From positions 62,001-126,000 of the forward strand of contig OZ244557.1 of NCBI GenBank assembly GCA_965217625.1: 64,000 bases of DNA, given 5' to 3'. The stretch is from TK10-74A sp965217625. Lineage in GTDB: Bacteria > Chloroflexota > Dehalococcoidia > Bin125. This document shows, piece after piece, positions 42,208 through 49,514 of the stretch (position 1 is its first letter; every line of letters begins with the position of its first letter). The notes beneath the pieces were generated by a model. It was not told where the DNA came from and made no database searches. It was given only the letters and a program-made list of their open reading frames with translations. The position numbers and the translations under genes were made by a program.

Positions 42208-43032
42208 TCAGGCGCCGCCGGCCCGTTCGTCCTCCGCGCGCAGCCGCTCGACCTGATCCCGCAGGCGCGACATCACCTCGCCGGCCGGCGCGTGGATCGC
42301 CACCGCGCAGTGCGCCGAGATCACCGTCGGGTCCAGATTCACCTCGATCAGCGGGAACCCGCGCGAGCGAATCTGCCAGGCGAAGTCCGCCGCCGGCGAC
42401 ACCACCGCCGTCGTCCCGACCAGCAGCATGCAGTCCGCCCGCTGCGACTGCTCCCGGCAGGAGCGCAGCGCGTCGAGCGGGATCGCCTCGCCGAACATCA
42501 CCGTGTCGGTCTTGACCAACCCGCCGCAGACGTCGCAGCGCGGCGGCAGCGTCTCCGGCAGCTCGTCGAAGGGATGCCGGCGGTTGCAGTCGAGGCAGCG
42601 CAGGAAGCCGCGGTTGCCGTGGATCTCCGTGATCGCCTGCGTGCCCGCCGCGCGATGCAGCCCATCGACGTTCTGCGTGATCACGTGCCGCAGCAGCCCC
42701 ATCCGCTCCAACTCCGCGACGGCGAAGTGGGCGTCGTTGGGCGCCGCCCCCGCGATCGCGCGGCTGAGTTCGTCGGGGTTTTCGCGCCGCCGACCCAGCG
42801 CCCGCCACCAGCCCGCCGGGTCCGACGCGAACTGGTCGAACTGGTTCATCGGCGGCTCGCCGTGCTTCGTCCACAGCCCGTCCTTGCCGCGGAACGTGGG
42901 GATGCCGCTCTCGGCGCTGATCCCGGCCCCCGTCAGCGCGATCGCGTAGCGCGCCTCGACCAGGATCGCGGCCGCCTCGCGGATCAGCACCGCGGCGGTG
43001 GGCGGAAGATCGGGGGTGGCGGTGTCGCGCAT
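42208..43032 (-). CDS. NAD-dependent protein deacylase, Sir2 family
   Basis: The 274-residue sirtuin removes acyl groups from lysine using NAD. Visible motifs are the NAD-binding ALTGAGISAESGIPTFRG, VITQNVDGLHRAAG with catalytic TQNVDGLH followed by IHGN, two zinc Cys pairs (FLRCLDCNR and PPRCDVCGG), VKTDTVMFGE, LLVGTTAVVSPAA and LIEVNLDPT. A short N-terminal extension precedes it. The start ATG 43032 is one of several possible starts; upstream in-frame codons look non-coding. Confidence 0.93.
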   Translation of the reverse strand: MRDTATPDLPPTAAVLIREAAAILVEARYAIALTGAGISAESGIPTFRGKDGLWTKHGEPPMNQFDQFASDPAGWWRALGRRRENPDELSRAIAGAAPNDAHFAVAELERMGLLRHVITQNVDGLHRAAGTQAITEIHGNRGFLRCLDCNRRHPFDELPETLPPRCDVCGGLVKTDTVMFGEAIPLDALRSCREQSQRADCMLLVGTTAVVSPAADFAWQIRSRGFPLIEVNLDPTVISAHCAVAIHAPAGEVMSRLRDQVERLRAEDERAGGA

Positions 43033-43088
43033 CGTCACGCCCCCGACGGTACGCCGTCCGCCCGTCGCTCGCCAGATCGCCGGCTGCG

Positions 43089-43316
43089 TCAGGGCGCGGT
43101 GGAGGCGGGCGTCGGGTCGGGGCACTCGGCGAGCAGTGCCCGCACGGCGGGGACCAGGTCGTTGGGGATCACCATCACCGTGTTCGACGGGTCATCGAAG
43201 GCCGTCTCGATCTCCGCGGCCAGCTCGTCCTCCGTCTGCGACTCGTAGTGCGCAATCACGTCGCGGACACGCGCGTCATCCCAGCCGGGCGGGAATCGGT
43301 GCGTCGTGTCGCTCAT
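43089..43316 (-). CDS. Small antitoxin-like protein, 75 aa
   Basis: The product contains FPPGWDDARVRDVIAHYESQ, TEDELAAEIETAF, VMVIPNDLVPAVRALLAECP. This pattern of a short acidic protein with G-W-D/E-x-x-R-V and H-Y-E-S-Q-T-E/D-E is common as a solo or paired small gene and looks like an antitoxin, but no toxin gene adjoins it. The start ATG 43316 follows GGAAGGG. Copy 1 of a structured RNA-like element lies 30-170 bases upstream of the start. Confidence 0.7.
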   Translation of the reverse strand: MSDTTHRFPPGWDDARVRDVIAHYESQTEDELAAEIETAFDDPSNTVMVIPNDLVPAVRALLAECPDPTPASTAP

Positions 43317-43324
43317 CGGTTACC

Positions 43325-43489
43325 CTTCCGTGGCGCGGCGCGTGCTATAGTGCGAGTCAGGAGCCGGGGAAGCTACTCCCCGCGGTCTGAGGCCTTAGCA
43401 TTTCGCAGACCGCAACCCCCGTGAGGGTCGGCCCCAAACTCGCACCCCCGACGCTAGCATGCGGCCGGGGGTGCTTCACGTCCGGCGCC
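43325..43489. ncRNA. Structured RNA-like element, copy 1
   Basis: About 160 bases are shared with 43767-43931. An outer stem GTGCGAGT/ACTCGCAC encloses GGAGCC/GGCCCC pairing and three hairpins: GGGGA/TCCCC near 43367, GCGGTCTG/CAGACCGC at 43382-43413, and a C/G-rich stem near 43420. A hairpin GCACCCCCG/CGGGGGTGC (43442-43474) then shares the GCAC arm with the outer stem, so the two cannot form together. Read on plus it has an extended -10 (TGC-TATAGT, 43343-43351) and a terminator-like end. Read on minus it is the 5' leader of the gene at 43316. The transcribed strand is undecided. No Rfam class is recognised. Confidence 0.55.
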
Positions 43490-43521
43490 CTCTGGGCCTC
43501 CGGCTCCGCTGCGTGGAAGAC

Positions 43522-43755
43522 TCAGCGGTTCCATGCCGCGCGTTCGTCCTTCAGGTAGGACTCCACGTCGGATGGGGTCTTGAACAGGCGGTGTCCCGGC
43601 GCCTCGCTCAGGATGTCAACCGCGGACCTCCGTGATGACGCCGGGGACCGAGTCACGAGCACGTCCACGGGCTCTCCCACCGGAAGGGTTCGATCCGCGA
43701 CTTCGATCCGGCCGCCGGGCAGCACGGTCGTCTTCAGGCGCAACGTTCCCTGCAT
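43522..43755 (-). CDS. Small VapB/AbrB-like antitoxin-type protein, 77 aa
   Basis: The product begins MQGTLRLKTTVLPGGRIEVA, with LPVGEPVDVLVT forming the likely swapped-hairpin beta part. It ends with SAVDILSEAPGHRLFKTPSD and VESYLKDERAAWNR, a toxin-binding-type tail seen in VapB-like antitoxins. No PIN toxin gene is adjacent, so it is an orphan. The start ATG 43755 has AAGGAG upstream. Copy 2 of the structured element precedes it. Confidence 0.75.
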   Translation of the reverse strand: MQGTLRLKTTVLPGGRIEVADRTLPVGEPVDVLVTRSPASSRRSAVDILSEAPGHRLFKTPSDVESYLKDERAAWNR

Positions 43756-43766
43756 GGCCGTCGTCT

Positions 43767-43931
43767 CCTTCGTGGCGCGGCGCGTGGTATAGTGCGAGCA
43801 GGAGCCGGGGACGTGACTCCCCGCGGTCTCTAGAGGCCATTGGCTAGGCGACCGCAACCCCCGTAAGGGTCGGCCCCAAACTCGCACCCCCGACGCTAGC
43901 AGGCGGCCGGGGGTGCTTTGTGTCACGGCGC
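43767..43931. ncRNA. Structured RNA-like element, copy 2
   Basis: This second copy of 43325-43489 keeps the outer stem (GTGCGAG/CTCGCAC), the GGGGA/TCCCC hairpin, the central GCGGTC/GACCGC hairpin and the terminal GCACCCCCG/CGGGGGTGC hairpin. Loops have diverged (for example the GTAGC-type loop becomes GTCAC on the minus strand). The extended -10 on plus is TGG-TATAGT (43785-43793). The distance from the outer stem to the minus-strand start codon is 33 bases in copy 1 and about 36 here. Stems are kept and loops vary, as expected of a functional RNA. Confidence 0.55.
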
Positions 43932-44756
43932 CTACCCGCCCGACCGATCCCAGCGGAACGTGCGCGCCGCGAACAGCAGCCCCGCCACGATCCAGAGGCC
44001 CAGCACGATCGCGACCCACTCGAACTCCCACGACTGATTGACCTCCTGGTAGCGGAACTCGTCCGGCAGGAAGACCGACCGCAGCCCCTGCGCCATCCAG
44101 CGGATGGGGAACGGGGTGGCGATCCACTGCATCCAGCCGGGCAGCGTGTGGAACGGGAAGAACACGCCCGAGATGAACTGCAGGAAGATGTAGGGCGCAT
44201 TCGTGATCGCGGGGGCGGCGCGGGCCGACGGGATGATCGCCGTGATCGCGATCCCCATCGTGCAGCCCGCCGCGACCCCCAGCGGCACGATCCAGGCCAG
44301 CGTCAGCCAGCCCCCCGCGTCGGGGAACGCCACGCCGAAGCCCAGGATGCCGACGATCAGCATCACGGTGATCTGCGCGACCGTGATGATCGTCGACGCG
44401 CCGATCTGGCCGATGAAGAAGGCCGGCTTGGGCAGCGGCCCCGCCGCCAGCTGGCGCAGCGATCCGTCGTGCTGCTGCGCCGCGATGCCGATCGAGAGGT
44501 TCAGGAACGCCGTCCCGAAGATCGACGCGGCGATGATCCCCGCCACGAAGTACTGGCGCATCTCGACGTCCGTGCCCCCGATTGGAGAGTCGACGACCGC
44601 GCCGAATATCGAGCCGAAGACGACCAGCAGCAGCAGCGGGAACAGGATCAGGAAGACCAGCGCCTCGGGCTCGCGCACGGTCGACTTGAGCGACAGCACG
44701 GTCATCAGGCCGCCGATGCGCAGCGTGTGGCGCGGCCCGCCGAACCCGGCCGTCAC
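43932..44756 (-). CDS. ABC-2 type transporter permease (drug/lipid exporter)
   Basis: GTG 44756 overlaps the ATPase stop (GTGA), giving a 274-residue protein. Six membrane segments include PEALVFLILFPLLLLVVFGS, YFVAGIIAASIFGTAFLNLS and WIVPLGVAAGCTMGIAITAI. The ABC-2 signature-like stretch IFLQFISGVFFPFHTLPGWM, followed by PFPIRWMAQGLRSVFL, precedes the last span. It works with the upstream DrrA-like ATPase, probably as an efflux pump. Regulation by the attenuator at 45738-45884 would control both genes. Confidence 0.9.
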   Translation of the reverse strand: MTAGFGGPRHTLRIGGLMTVLSLKSTVREPEALVFLILFPLLLLVVFGSIFGAVVDSPIGGTDVEMRQYFVAGIIAASIFGTAFLNLSIGIAAQQHDGSLRQLAAGPLPKPAFFIGQIGASTIITVAQITVMLIVGILGFGVAFPDAGGWLTLAWIVPLGVAAGCTMGIAITAIIPSARAAPAITNAPYIFLQFISGVFFPFHTLPGWMQWIATPFPIRWMAQGLRSVFLPDEFRYQEVNQSWEFEWVAIVLGLWIVAGLLFAARTFRWDRSGG

Positions 44757-45715
44757 GACGGCGCCTCGCCGGCCGGTGCGGCCTCGCCCACCAGATCGAG
44801 GTACATCTCCTCCAGCGTGGGCCGCGTGACGGTCAGCTCGGGCAGGTCGTCGAGCCCGGCCGCCGCCGCCCAGTCGAGCAGCGCCCGCAGGTCGCGGGTG
44901 GGCGACGGCGTCGCCAGCGTCACGCGGCCCGAGTCCCCCTCCCGCGCCGCCGCCGCCCACGCGCCCGGCAACGCCGCGATCGGCGGCTGCCGCGTCGGGT
45001 CGTGCCGCCACCGAATCCGCGTGCGCCCGCCGAACCGCCGGCGCAGATCCGCCATCGTCCCCTCGGCGATGATCTTGCCCCGCGCGATGATCCCGATGCG
45101 GTCGGCCAGCGCCTCCGCCTCGTCGAGGTAGTGCGTCGTGAGCAGCACCGTCCGCCCCTGCGACGCCAGCCCCCGCACCACGTCCCACGCCTGCCGCCGC
45201 GCCGCCGGGTCGAAGCCCGTCGTCGGCTCGTCGAGGAAGATCAGGTCCGGCTGGCCGATCACCGCCACCGCCAGATCGAGCCGTCGCCGCTCGCCGCCGC
45301 TCAGCTTCCCGGCCCGCCGATCGGCCGCCTCCGACAGCCCCACCAACTCCAGCGCCTCCTCGGGCGACATCGGCCGCGGGTACAGCGCCGCGCTGAACGC
45401 CAGCACCTCCCGCGCCGACAGCAGCTCCTGCGTCGCCGAGTTCTGGAACGCGATGCCGATCCGCGTGCGGTACGCGAGGCTGCCGCTCCCCGGGTCCATG
45501 CCCAGGACCCGCACATCGCCCTCGTCGCGATGGCGGAAGCCCTCCAGGATCTCGACGGTCGTCGTCTTGCCCGCGCCGTTGGGGCCCAGCAGCGCGTAGA
45601 TCTGCCCCGCCTCGATCGTCAGATCGACGCCGTCGGCCGCGCGGATCGCGCCGTAGCGCTTGACCAGGCCGCGCACCGCGATCGCCGGGGCCGTCGTCGT
45701 CATGGGCCCGACCAT
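44753..45715 (-). CDS. DrrA-like ABC exporter ATPase
   Basis: The 320-residue ATPase has Walker A LLGPNGAGKTTTVEILEGFR, Q-loop GIAFQNSATQ, signature KLSGGERRRLDLAVAVIGQP, Walker B LIFLDEPTTGFDP and switch His TTHYLDEAEALADRI. A C-terminal DrrA-type extension (from RWRHDPTRQPP) follows. ATG 45715 is chosen for the GGGAG eight bases upstream; ATG 45703 (MTTTAPAIAVRG) is the alternative. It lies directly after a leader peptide and terminator. Related pumps export antibiotics or lipids. Confidence 0.93.
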   Translation of the reverse strand: MVGPMTTTAPAIAVRGLVKRYGAIRAADGVDLTIEAGQIYALLGPNGAGKTTTVEILEGFRHRDEGDVRVLGMDPGSGSLAYRTRIGIAFQNSATQELLSAREVLAFSAALYPRPMSPEEALELVGLSEAADRRAGKLSGGERRRLDLAVAVIGQPDLIFLDEPTTGFDPAARRQAWDVVRGLASQGRTVLLTTHYLDEAEALADRIGIIARGKIIAEGTMADLRRRFGGRTRIRWRHDPTRQPPIAALPGAWAAAAREGDSGRVTLATPSPTRDLRALLDWAAAAGLDDLPELTVTRPTLEEMYLDLVGEAAPAGEAPS

Positions 45716-45737
45716 ACGCGGGCTCCCGGACAAAGAG

Positions 45738-45764
45738 AACGCCCCCGCGGGGATCGCGGGGGCG
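45738..45764 (-). terminator. Intrinsic terminator of the exporter attenuator
   Basis: On the minus strand ACGCCCCCGCG pairs with CGCGGGGGCGT around a 5-base loop, followed by TCTCTTTGTC. It lies between the leader peptide and the ATPase start, so it must be bypassed for exporter expression. CGGGGC at about 45783-45788 can pair with the 5' arm GCCCCCG as an antiterminator. It can also pair with GCCCC at about 45792-45796. Confidence 0.7.
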
Positions 45765-45798
45765 TCGGTTCACATTGCATTGCCCCGGGTGGGGCTCA

Positions 45799-45849
45799 TC
45801 AGTCCGTCTGCCAAACTCCGTAGAGAGCGTGAATCGCCGTGCGAATCAT
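45799..45849 (-). CDS. Leader peptide, 16 aa (MIRTAIHALYGVWQTD)
   Basis: A short open frame ATG 45849 to TGA 45799 is preceded by AAAGGGGG at ideal distance and by an extended -10 promoter about 27 bases upstream. It encodes MIRTAIHALYGVWQTD. Downstream come two competing stem options and an intrinsic terminator, then the ABC exporter. This arrangement is typical of ribosome-stalling leader peptides that induce antibiotic-resistance genes; the inducer is unknown. Without an intervening gene its only plausible target is the exporter. Confidence 0.65.
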   Translation of the reverse strand: MIRTAIHALYGVWQTD

Positions 45850-45875
45850 CGAAACCCCCTTTCGCCAACGCCGCG

Positions 45876-45884
45876 ATCATACCA
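45876..45884 (-). promoter_or_regulatory. Extended -10 promoter TGG-TATGAT of the attenuator
   Basis: TGGTATGAT on the minus strand matches an extended -10 (TGn-TATAAT with one mismatch). It predicts a transcript start near 45869, about 20 bases before the leader peptide ATG. No clear -35 is seen, as expected for extended -10 promoters. Confidence 0.6.
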
Positions 45885-45928
45885 GATGGCGGCGCTTGGC
45901 GGAAACCCGGCCGGGAGCGGCCGGCGGC

Positions 45929-46168
45929 TCAGTCCGAATCCGCGTCCAGCCAGGACTGCACGATCTTCTCCGCGGCCTCCCGAGACATGCCCATGCCGTG
46001 CAGCACCGACTCTGCGAGGCGTGGAGGAAGATCCTTCGGCTTCCTCGGCACGAGTACGCGCTCCGAGCCCCCGCGTCGCCTCCACACCTCGTACCGGCGC
46101 CCCGATGTCTTGAACGAGTACCCCGCCTCGCGGAGGTACTTGAGGAGCGCCGGCCGCAGAACGGTCAT
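45929..46168 (-). CDS. HicA-like toxin
   Basis: The 79-residue protein has the small dsRBD-like HicA plan: LRPALLKYLREAGYSFKTSG, then RRYEVWRR and RVLVPRKPKDLPPRL. The usual G-S-H-H catalytic His segment is replaced by S-G-R-R-Y-E, so activity is uncertain. ATG 46168 overlaps the end of the HicB-like gene by four bases, giving the order antitoxin then toxin. It might be an mRNA interferase or a degenerate family member. Confidence 0.6.
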   Translation of the reverse strand: MTVLRPALLKYLREAGYSFKTSGRRYEVWRRRGGSERVLVPRKPKDLPPRLAESVLHGMGMSREAAEKIVQSWLDADSD

Positions 46169-46482
46169 GCGCTGGCGCTCACGACCTTCTGGGCGTAGGG
46201 GATGTCGAAGCGCAGCGGCACATCCGCCGGCACACTTGCGATTGTTGCGGGTGTTCGCCAGCCGCGATCTTCGAGGAACTTCGCGAGGTCGCCTTCCTCG
46301 CGCAGATCCTGAAACAGGAGGTCCATCACTTCGAGGACGCACTCCTGGAACTCTGCGAAGGTGTCACCGTGGGCGCTGAGGTGCAGATCCTCACAGACCC
46401 CGATCCACAGGCCCGAATCCCTGTCCTCCGTCACCTCCCACGACACGTCCGCCTCAATGCGCACAACCTCTGCCTGCGTCAC
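46165..46482 (-). CDS. HicB-like antitoxin
   Basis: The 105-residue protein starts at GTG 46482. It has a HicB/UPF0150-type partial RNase H fold: VSWEVTEDRDSGLWIGVCED, LHLSAHGDTFAEFQECVLEV, and MDLLFQDLREEGDLAKFLED. The C-terminus (VPLRFDIPYAQKV) lacks an obvious ribbon-helix-helix DNA-binding domain. It is paired with the HicA-like gene by a four-base overlap. Confidence 0.7.
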   Translation of the reverse strand: MTQAEVVRIEADVSWEVTEDRDSGLWIGVCEDLHLSAHGDTFAEFQECVLEVMDLLFQDLREEGDLAKFLEDRGWRTPATIASVPADVPLRFDIPYAQKVVSASA

Positions 46483-46655
46483 GATGCACCTGTCCCTGCT
46501 CCGGAAGTCGCGTTCGGGCGGGCAGACTAGTCATCGGCGCCCGCCCGATCAAGGATATCATCCGGATCGCGCGCGGGGAGTGGCCCCGCCGGACGGCCCC
46601 CGCGTCGCCTACACTGACACTTGGGCATTGGGGACGGACGACCGGAGGATCGCCG

Positions 46656-47999
46656 GTGAGCTACCCCTCCACGCCAGTCGATTGGATCCCGCCCGCGCCG
46701 CCGGCTCGGGGCGACGGCCGGCCGGGCCGCCGGCCCGCCATCATCGACGCCGGGCGTCACGCCGGCCGCATCCAGGTGCTGTCGTTCCTGGCGGTCGTGC
46801 TGGCCGCGCTCGTCGCGGGCTTGGCCGTCTTCATCGAGCGCGGCGATCCGCCCGTCGAGCAACCCGAGCGCCTGACCATCATCACCCTGGCCGAGGGCCC
46901 GGCGGCCGAGCCGGGACTGCGCGTGCAGCTGGCCCTGCCCGGCGTCGGTGTGGGCGCGCCCGCCTCGGTCGCATCGCTGGCCGCGACGGGACAGGCAAGC
47001 CCCGAGACCCCCGGCGACTCCGGGGTCGCGCTCACGGCGGCCCGCTACGCCCGCCACCTCGCCGCCGGCCTGCGCAGCGCCGCCGCCGCCGCCGTCGTCG
47101 CGCCGCAGACCGCCGACGCCGTCCAGGTCGCGCTCGCCATCGCCACCGCCCCGCAGGTCATCTACCGCATCCCGGGCGACGCCGAGGACGAGGTGCTCTC
47201 CGAGACCGCGCTCGCGGTGCGCCTGGGCCTGGGCAGCCAGGAAGCGCTGCCGCCCTTCTTCAGCTACGAGATCGAGCGCGGCGACACGCTGGAGAAGATC
47301 GCCCGCCGCTTCGGCATCGCGCCCGAGTCGATCATCTTCAACAACTTCGCCATCGGCGACGGATCGCTCCTCGCCCCGGGCGGCTCGCTGACCATCCCCA
47401 CCCGCGACGGCCTCGTCTACAACGTCCGCCTCGGCGACACCCTCTACGCCCTGATCGAGAACTTCGCCGCCGACCTCGACGCCACGCTCGCCTTCCCCGG
47501 CAACGACCTGTCCAGCCCCAGCCAGATCGTCGAGGGCTCCACCATCCTGCTGGTCGGCGGCTCCGCCTCCGTGGCGGCCGGCGTGGCCGGCGGCTTCAGC
47601 GCCGAGCCCGTCTACGCTATCCCCAGCTTCCGCTGGCCCCTCGGCGGCGTGCTCACCGACTTCTTCGGCTCCCCGCGCGGCAATCAGCTGGGCTTCCATA
47701 CCGGCGTCGACTTCTCCGCGCCCACCGGCACCTTCGTCGGAGCCGCCGCCCACGGCGTCGTCATCCAGGCCGGCTGGGAGGGCTCCTTCGGCTACCTCGT
47801 CACCGTCGACCACGGCGGCGGCGTGCTGACGCGCTACGCGCACCTCGACCACATCGATGTCTTCCTCGGCGAAACCGTCGCCCCCGGCGACCTGATCGGC
47901 TTCGTCGGCAACACCGGCCTCTCCTCGGGTCCCCACCTGCACTTCGAGATCATCATGGGCGGCACCTTCGTCGACCCGCTGATCTGGCTCAACTCCTGA
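46656..47999 (+). CDS. LysM-containing M23 family metallopeptidase
   Basis: The start is GTG 46656, with GGAGG eight bases upstream and TACACT about 40 bases upstream. The 447-residue protein has an N-terminal membrane span (VLSFLAVVLAALVAGLAVFI), two LysM-like segments (FSYEIERGDTLEKIARRFGI and YNVRLGDTLYALIENFAADL) and a C-terminal LytM/M23 domain. Zinc ligands are in GFHTGVDFSAP and GPHLHFEII, with the catalytic His region RYAHLDH. It should cleave peptide cross-links in cell-wall material, or serve as a regulator of such enzymes. Confidence 0.92.
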   Translation: MSYPSTPVDWIPPAPPARGDGRPGRRPAIIDAGRHAGRIQVLSFLAVVLAALVAGLAVFIERGDPPVEQPERLTIITLAEGPAAEPGLRVQLALPGVGVGAPASVASLAATGQASPETPGDSGVALTAARYARHLAAGLRSAAAAAVVAPQTADAVQVALAIATAPQVIYRIPGDAEDEVLSETALAVRLGLGSQEALPPFFSYEIERGDTLEKIARRFGIAPESIIFNNFAIGDGSLLAPGGSLTIPTRDGLVYNVRLGDTLYALIENFAADLDATLAFPGNDLSSPSQIVEGSTILLVGGSASVAAGVAGGFSAEPVYAIPSFRWPLGGVLTDFFGSPRGNQLGFHTGVDFSAPTGTFVGAAAHGVVIQAGWEGSFGYLVTVDHGGGVLTRYAHLDHIDVFLGETVAPGDLIGFVGNTGLSSGPHLHFEIIMGGTFVDPLIWLNS

Positions 48000-48011
48000 G
48001 CCCGGCCCCGC

Positions 48012-49091
48012 TCAGGTCAGTGGATCGTCCGGATCGACGTCCGTCGTTTCGGCGATCCAGTAGCGACGCCGGATGCCCATCGACATCTCCTCCAGTTGCT
48101 CCGCCATCAGGCCAGCCTGCGCCGCCGTCAGGCCGGCCCCGCCGCACACGCCGCTGAGGAACGAGCGCTTGAAGATCGTCCCCATGCTCGAATCGACGAA
48201 GGCGATCTCGCGCGCCGCCCGCGCCAGGTAGTACTGCATCGCCTTGGCGTCGAACGGCCGCGACGGGGCGTCGGTCGGCCACAGCCCCCAGCCCAGGTAG
48301 CCGCCCCGCGCGACGTGCTCGCGCAGCGCGCTGCGATGCTCCAGCAGGTCGTCCAGCCGCCCCTCGCGCCCGTCGAAGTGGATCAGATTCGGCCGCGCCG
48401 CCAGCGCCCGCGTCCAGTTGGGCGGCGCGCAGGCGTGCAGCCCCGCGATCGCCCCCAGCGCCTGCACCGGCGCCAGCGCCTCGCGCAGCACCGCGACCGC
48501 CGACCGCCAGGTGATCGGCAGCCGCGGCTCCTCGACCGACGCCAGCGCCGGCTCGTCGAACACCAGCACGACCCGCGGCACGACCGCTTGCAGCGCCCGC
48601 GCCTGCGCCGCCGCCGCCCGGCCCAGGAAGCGCGCCAGCCAGATCAGCGTCTCCGGGTCGTCGTGCGGCGCGGCCCCGGCGTCGTCGCGCGTCAGCATCG
48701 ACAGCGTCAGCGGCCCCACGATCTGGCCCTTGATGATCGGTGGCCGCTCGTCGGCCGGCAGCGCCTCCAGCGCCGCGGTGAACGCGTGCAGCCCCGCCGC
48801 CCGCTCGGCCGGCGGCAGCCCCGCCGCCTGCAGGGCCGCCTCGAGCGCGCCCGCGTTGGTCGTTCCCGGCCAGTGCAGCCGGGCGCCGTCCCAGCGCGCC
48901 CCCGGCAGGCCCAGCCCGGCCTGCGGGACCATCGCCTCCTGCGCCGCCCGATTGGGCAGCTGCGGCCAGAACGGCATCCGCCCGTACGTCCGCAGGACGT
49001 CGGCGACCGCCTCGCCGGGATCGGTGTGGTGCGTCGACCCCACGCCGCTGGGGAAGAGGGGGATGTGCATCGACGGGCGCGGGCTGCTCAT
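48012..49091 (-). CDS. MetE C-terminal/UROD-like superfamily protein
   Basis: The 359-residue TIM-barrel protein resembles the zinc domain of cobalamin-independent methionine synthase: SGVGSTHHTDPGEAVADVLR, PPIIKGQIVGPLTLSML, VVLVFDEPALASVEEP, GLHACAPPNW (H-x-C zinc ligands) and FLSGVCGGAGLTAAQAGLMA (third Cys). The N-terminal folate domain is absent, so it may act with another methyl donor, such as a corrinoid protein. The start ATG 49091 has no clear ribosome site; ATG 49070 is possible. Confidence 0.82.
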   Translation of the reverse strand: MSSPRPSMHIPLFPSGVGSTHHTDPGEAVADVLRTYGRMPFWPQLPNRAAQEAMVPQAGLGLPGARWDGARLHWPGTTNAGALEAALQAAGLPPAERAAGLHAFTAALEALPADERPPIIKGQIVGPLTLSMLTRDDAGAAPHDDPETLIWLARFLGRAAAAQARALQAVVPRVVLVFDEPALASVEEPRLPITWRSAVAVLREALAPVQALGAIAGLHACAPPNWTRALAARPNLIHFDGREGRLDDLLEHRSALREHVARGGYLGWGLWPTDAPSRPFDAKAMQYYLARAAREIAFVDSSMGTIFKRSFLSGVCGGAGLTAAQAGLMAEQLEEMSMGIRRRYWIAETTDVDPDDPLT

Positions 49092-49358
49092 GGGCGGGAT
49101 GGGCTCGCTTTCCGCGAGAGTGACCGCCGGGCGACCGGCGGCCGGTCGAAATCGGCGCTCCGGCTTGTCAGAACTCGCGATCGGAGTGTATTCGCCTGCC
49201 AAATCCGGCGTGACGCCATAAGGAACGGCCGCCTTGGCCCGATTGCCCGCTACGCTCCGCCTTGTGATGCCGGGAGCAGCCCGCAGCCGGATCGACGCTG
49301 GGCGGGCATGCGGCGGCTGGGAGTCGGGGAGAACGTGCCGTCCGGTGGGAAAAAGCCC

Positions 49359-49374
49359 GCACAATATGTAGTGC
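49359..49374. promoter_or_regulatory. NrdR-box-like operator upstream of nrdJ
   Basis: GCACAATATGTAGTGC agrees with the NrdR consensus ACACWATATATWGTGT at all but three positions. A weaker half-match (ACCCCAAATATGCCCC, 49391-49406) lies 32 bases away centre to centre, the usual three-turn spacing of paired NrdR boxes. The weaker match falls inside the -35/-10 spacer. NrdR represses ribonucleotide reductase genes when (d)ATP is plentiful. Confidence 0.55.
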
Positions 49375-49383
49375 GGCGTGGCC

Positions 49384-49412
49384 TTGACGAACCCCAAATA
49401 TGCCCCTATGTT
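49384..49412 (+). promoter_or_regulatory. Promoter of nrdJ: TTGACG-17-TATGTT
   Basis: TTGACG (49384-49389) and TATGTT (49407-49412) are spaced by 17 bases, predicting a start near 49419 and a 5' leader of about 185 bases. The leader holds an inverted repeat GTTAG/CTAAC (about 49458-49477) and the 27-base repeats at 49515-49595. Nothing else is seen in the 49092-49602 gap. Confidence 0.6.
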
Positions 49413-49514
49413 CCTGGGACAGCGATCAATCGCTCATTCGCTTGCGTTGTTACTCCGTTAGAACATAACATCTAACTACGCGAGCGTCGCCGGTGCGGAG
49501 CGGGCCGCGCCGGA

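Noticed and set aside
43350..43445. tRNA-like (for example selenocysteine tRNA-sized) fold
   Set aside because: A 7-base acceptor-like stem and about 96-base length are present, but there is no T-loop GTTCGA, no D-loop GG and no plausible anticodon arm.
43325..43489. Known riboswitch class (cobalamin, SAM, c-di-GMP, fluoride, ZTP)
   Set aside because: None of the conserved core sequences of these classes that I can recall is present.
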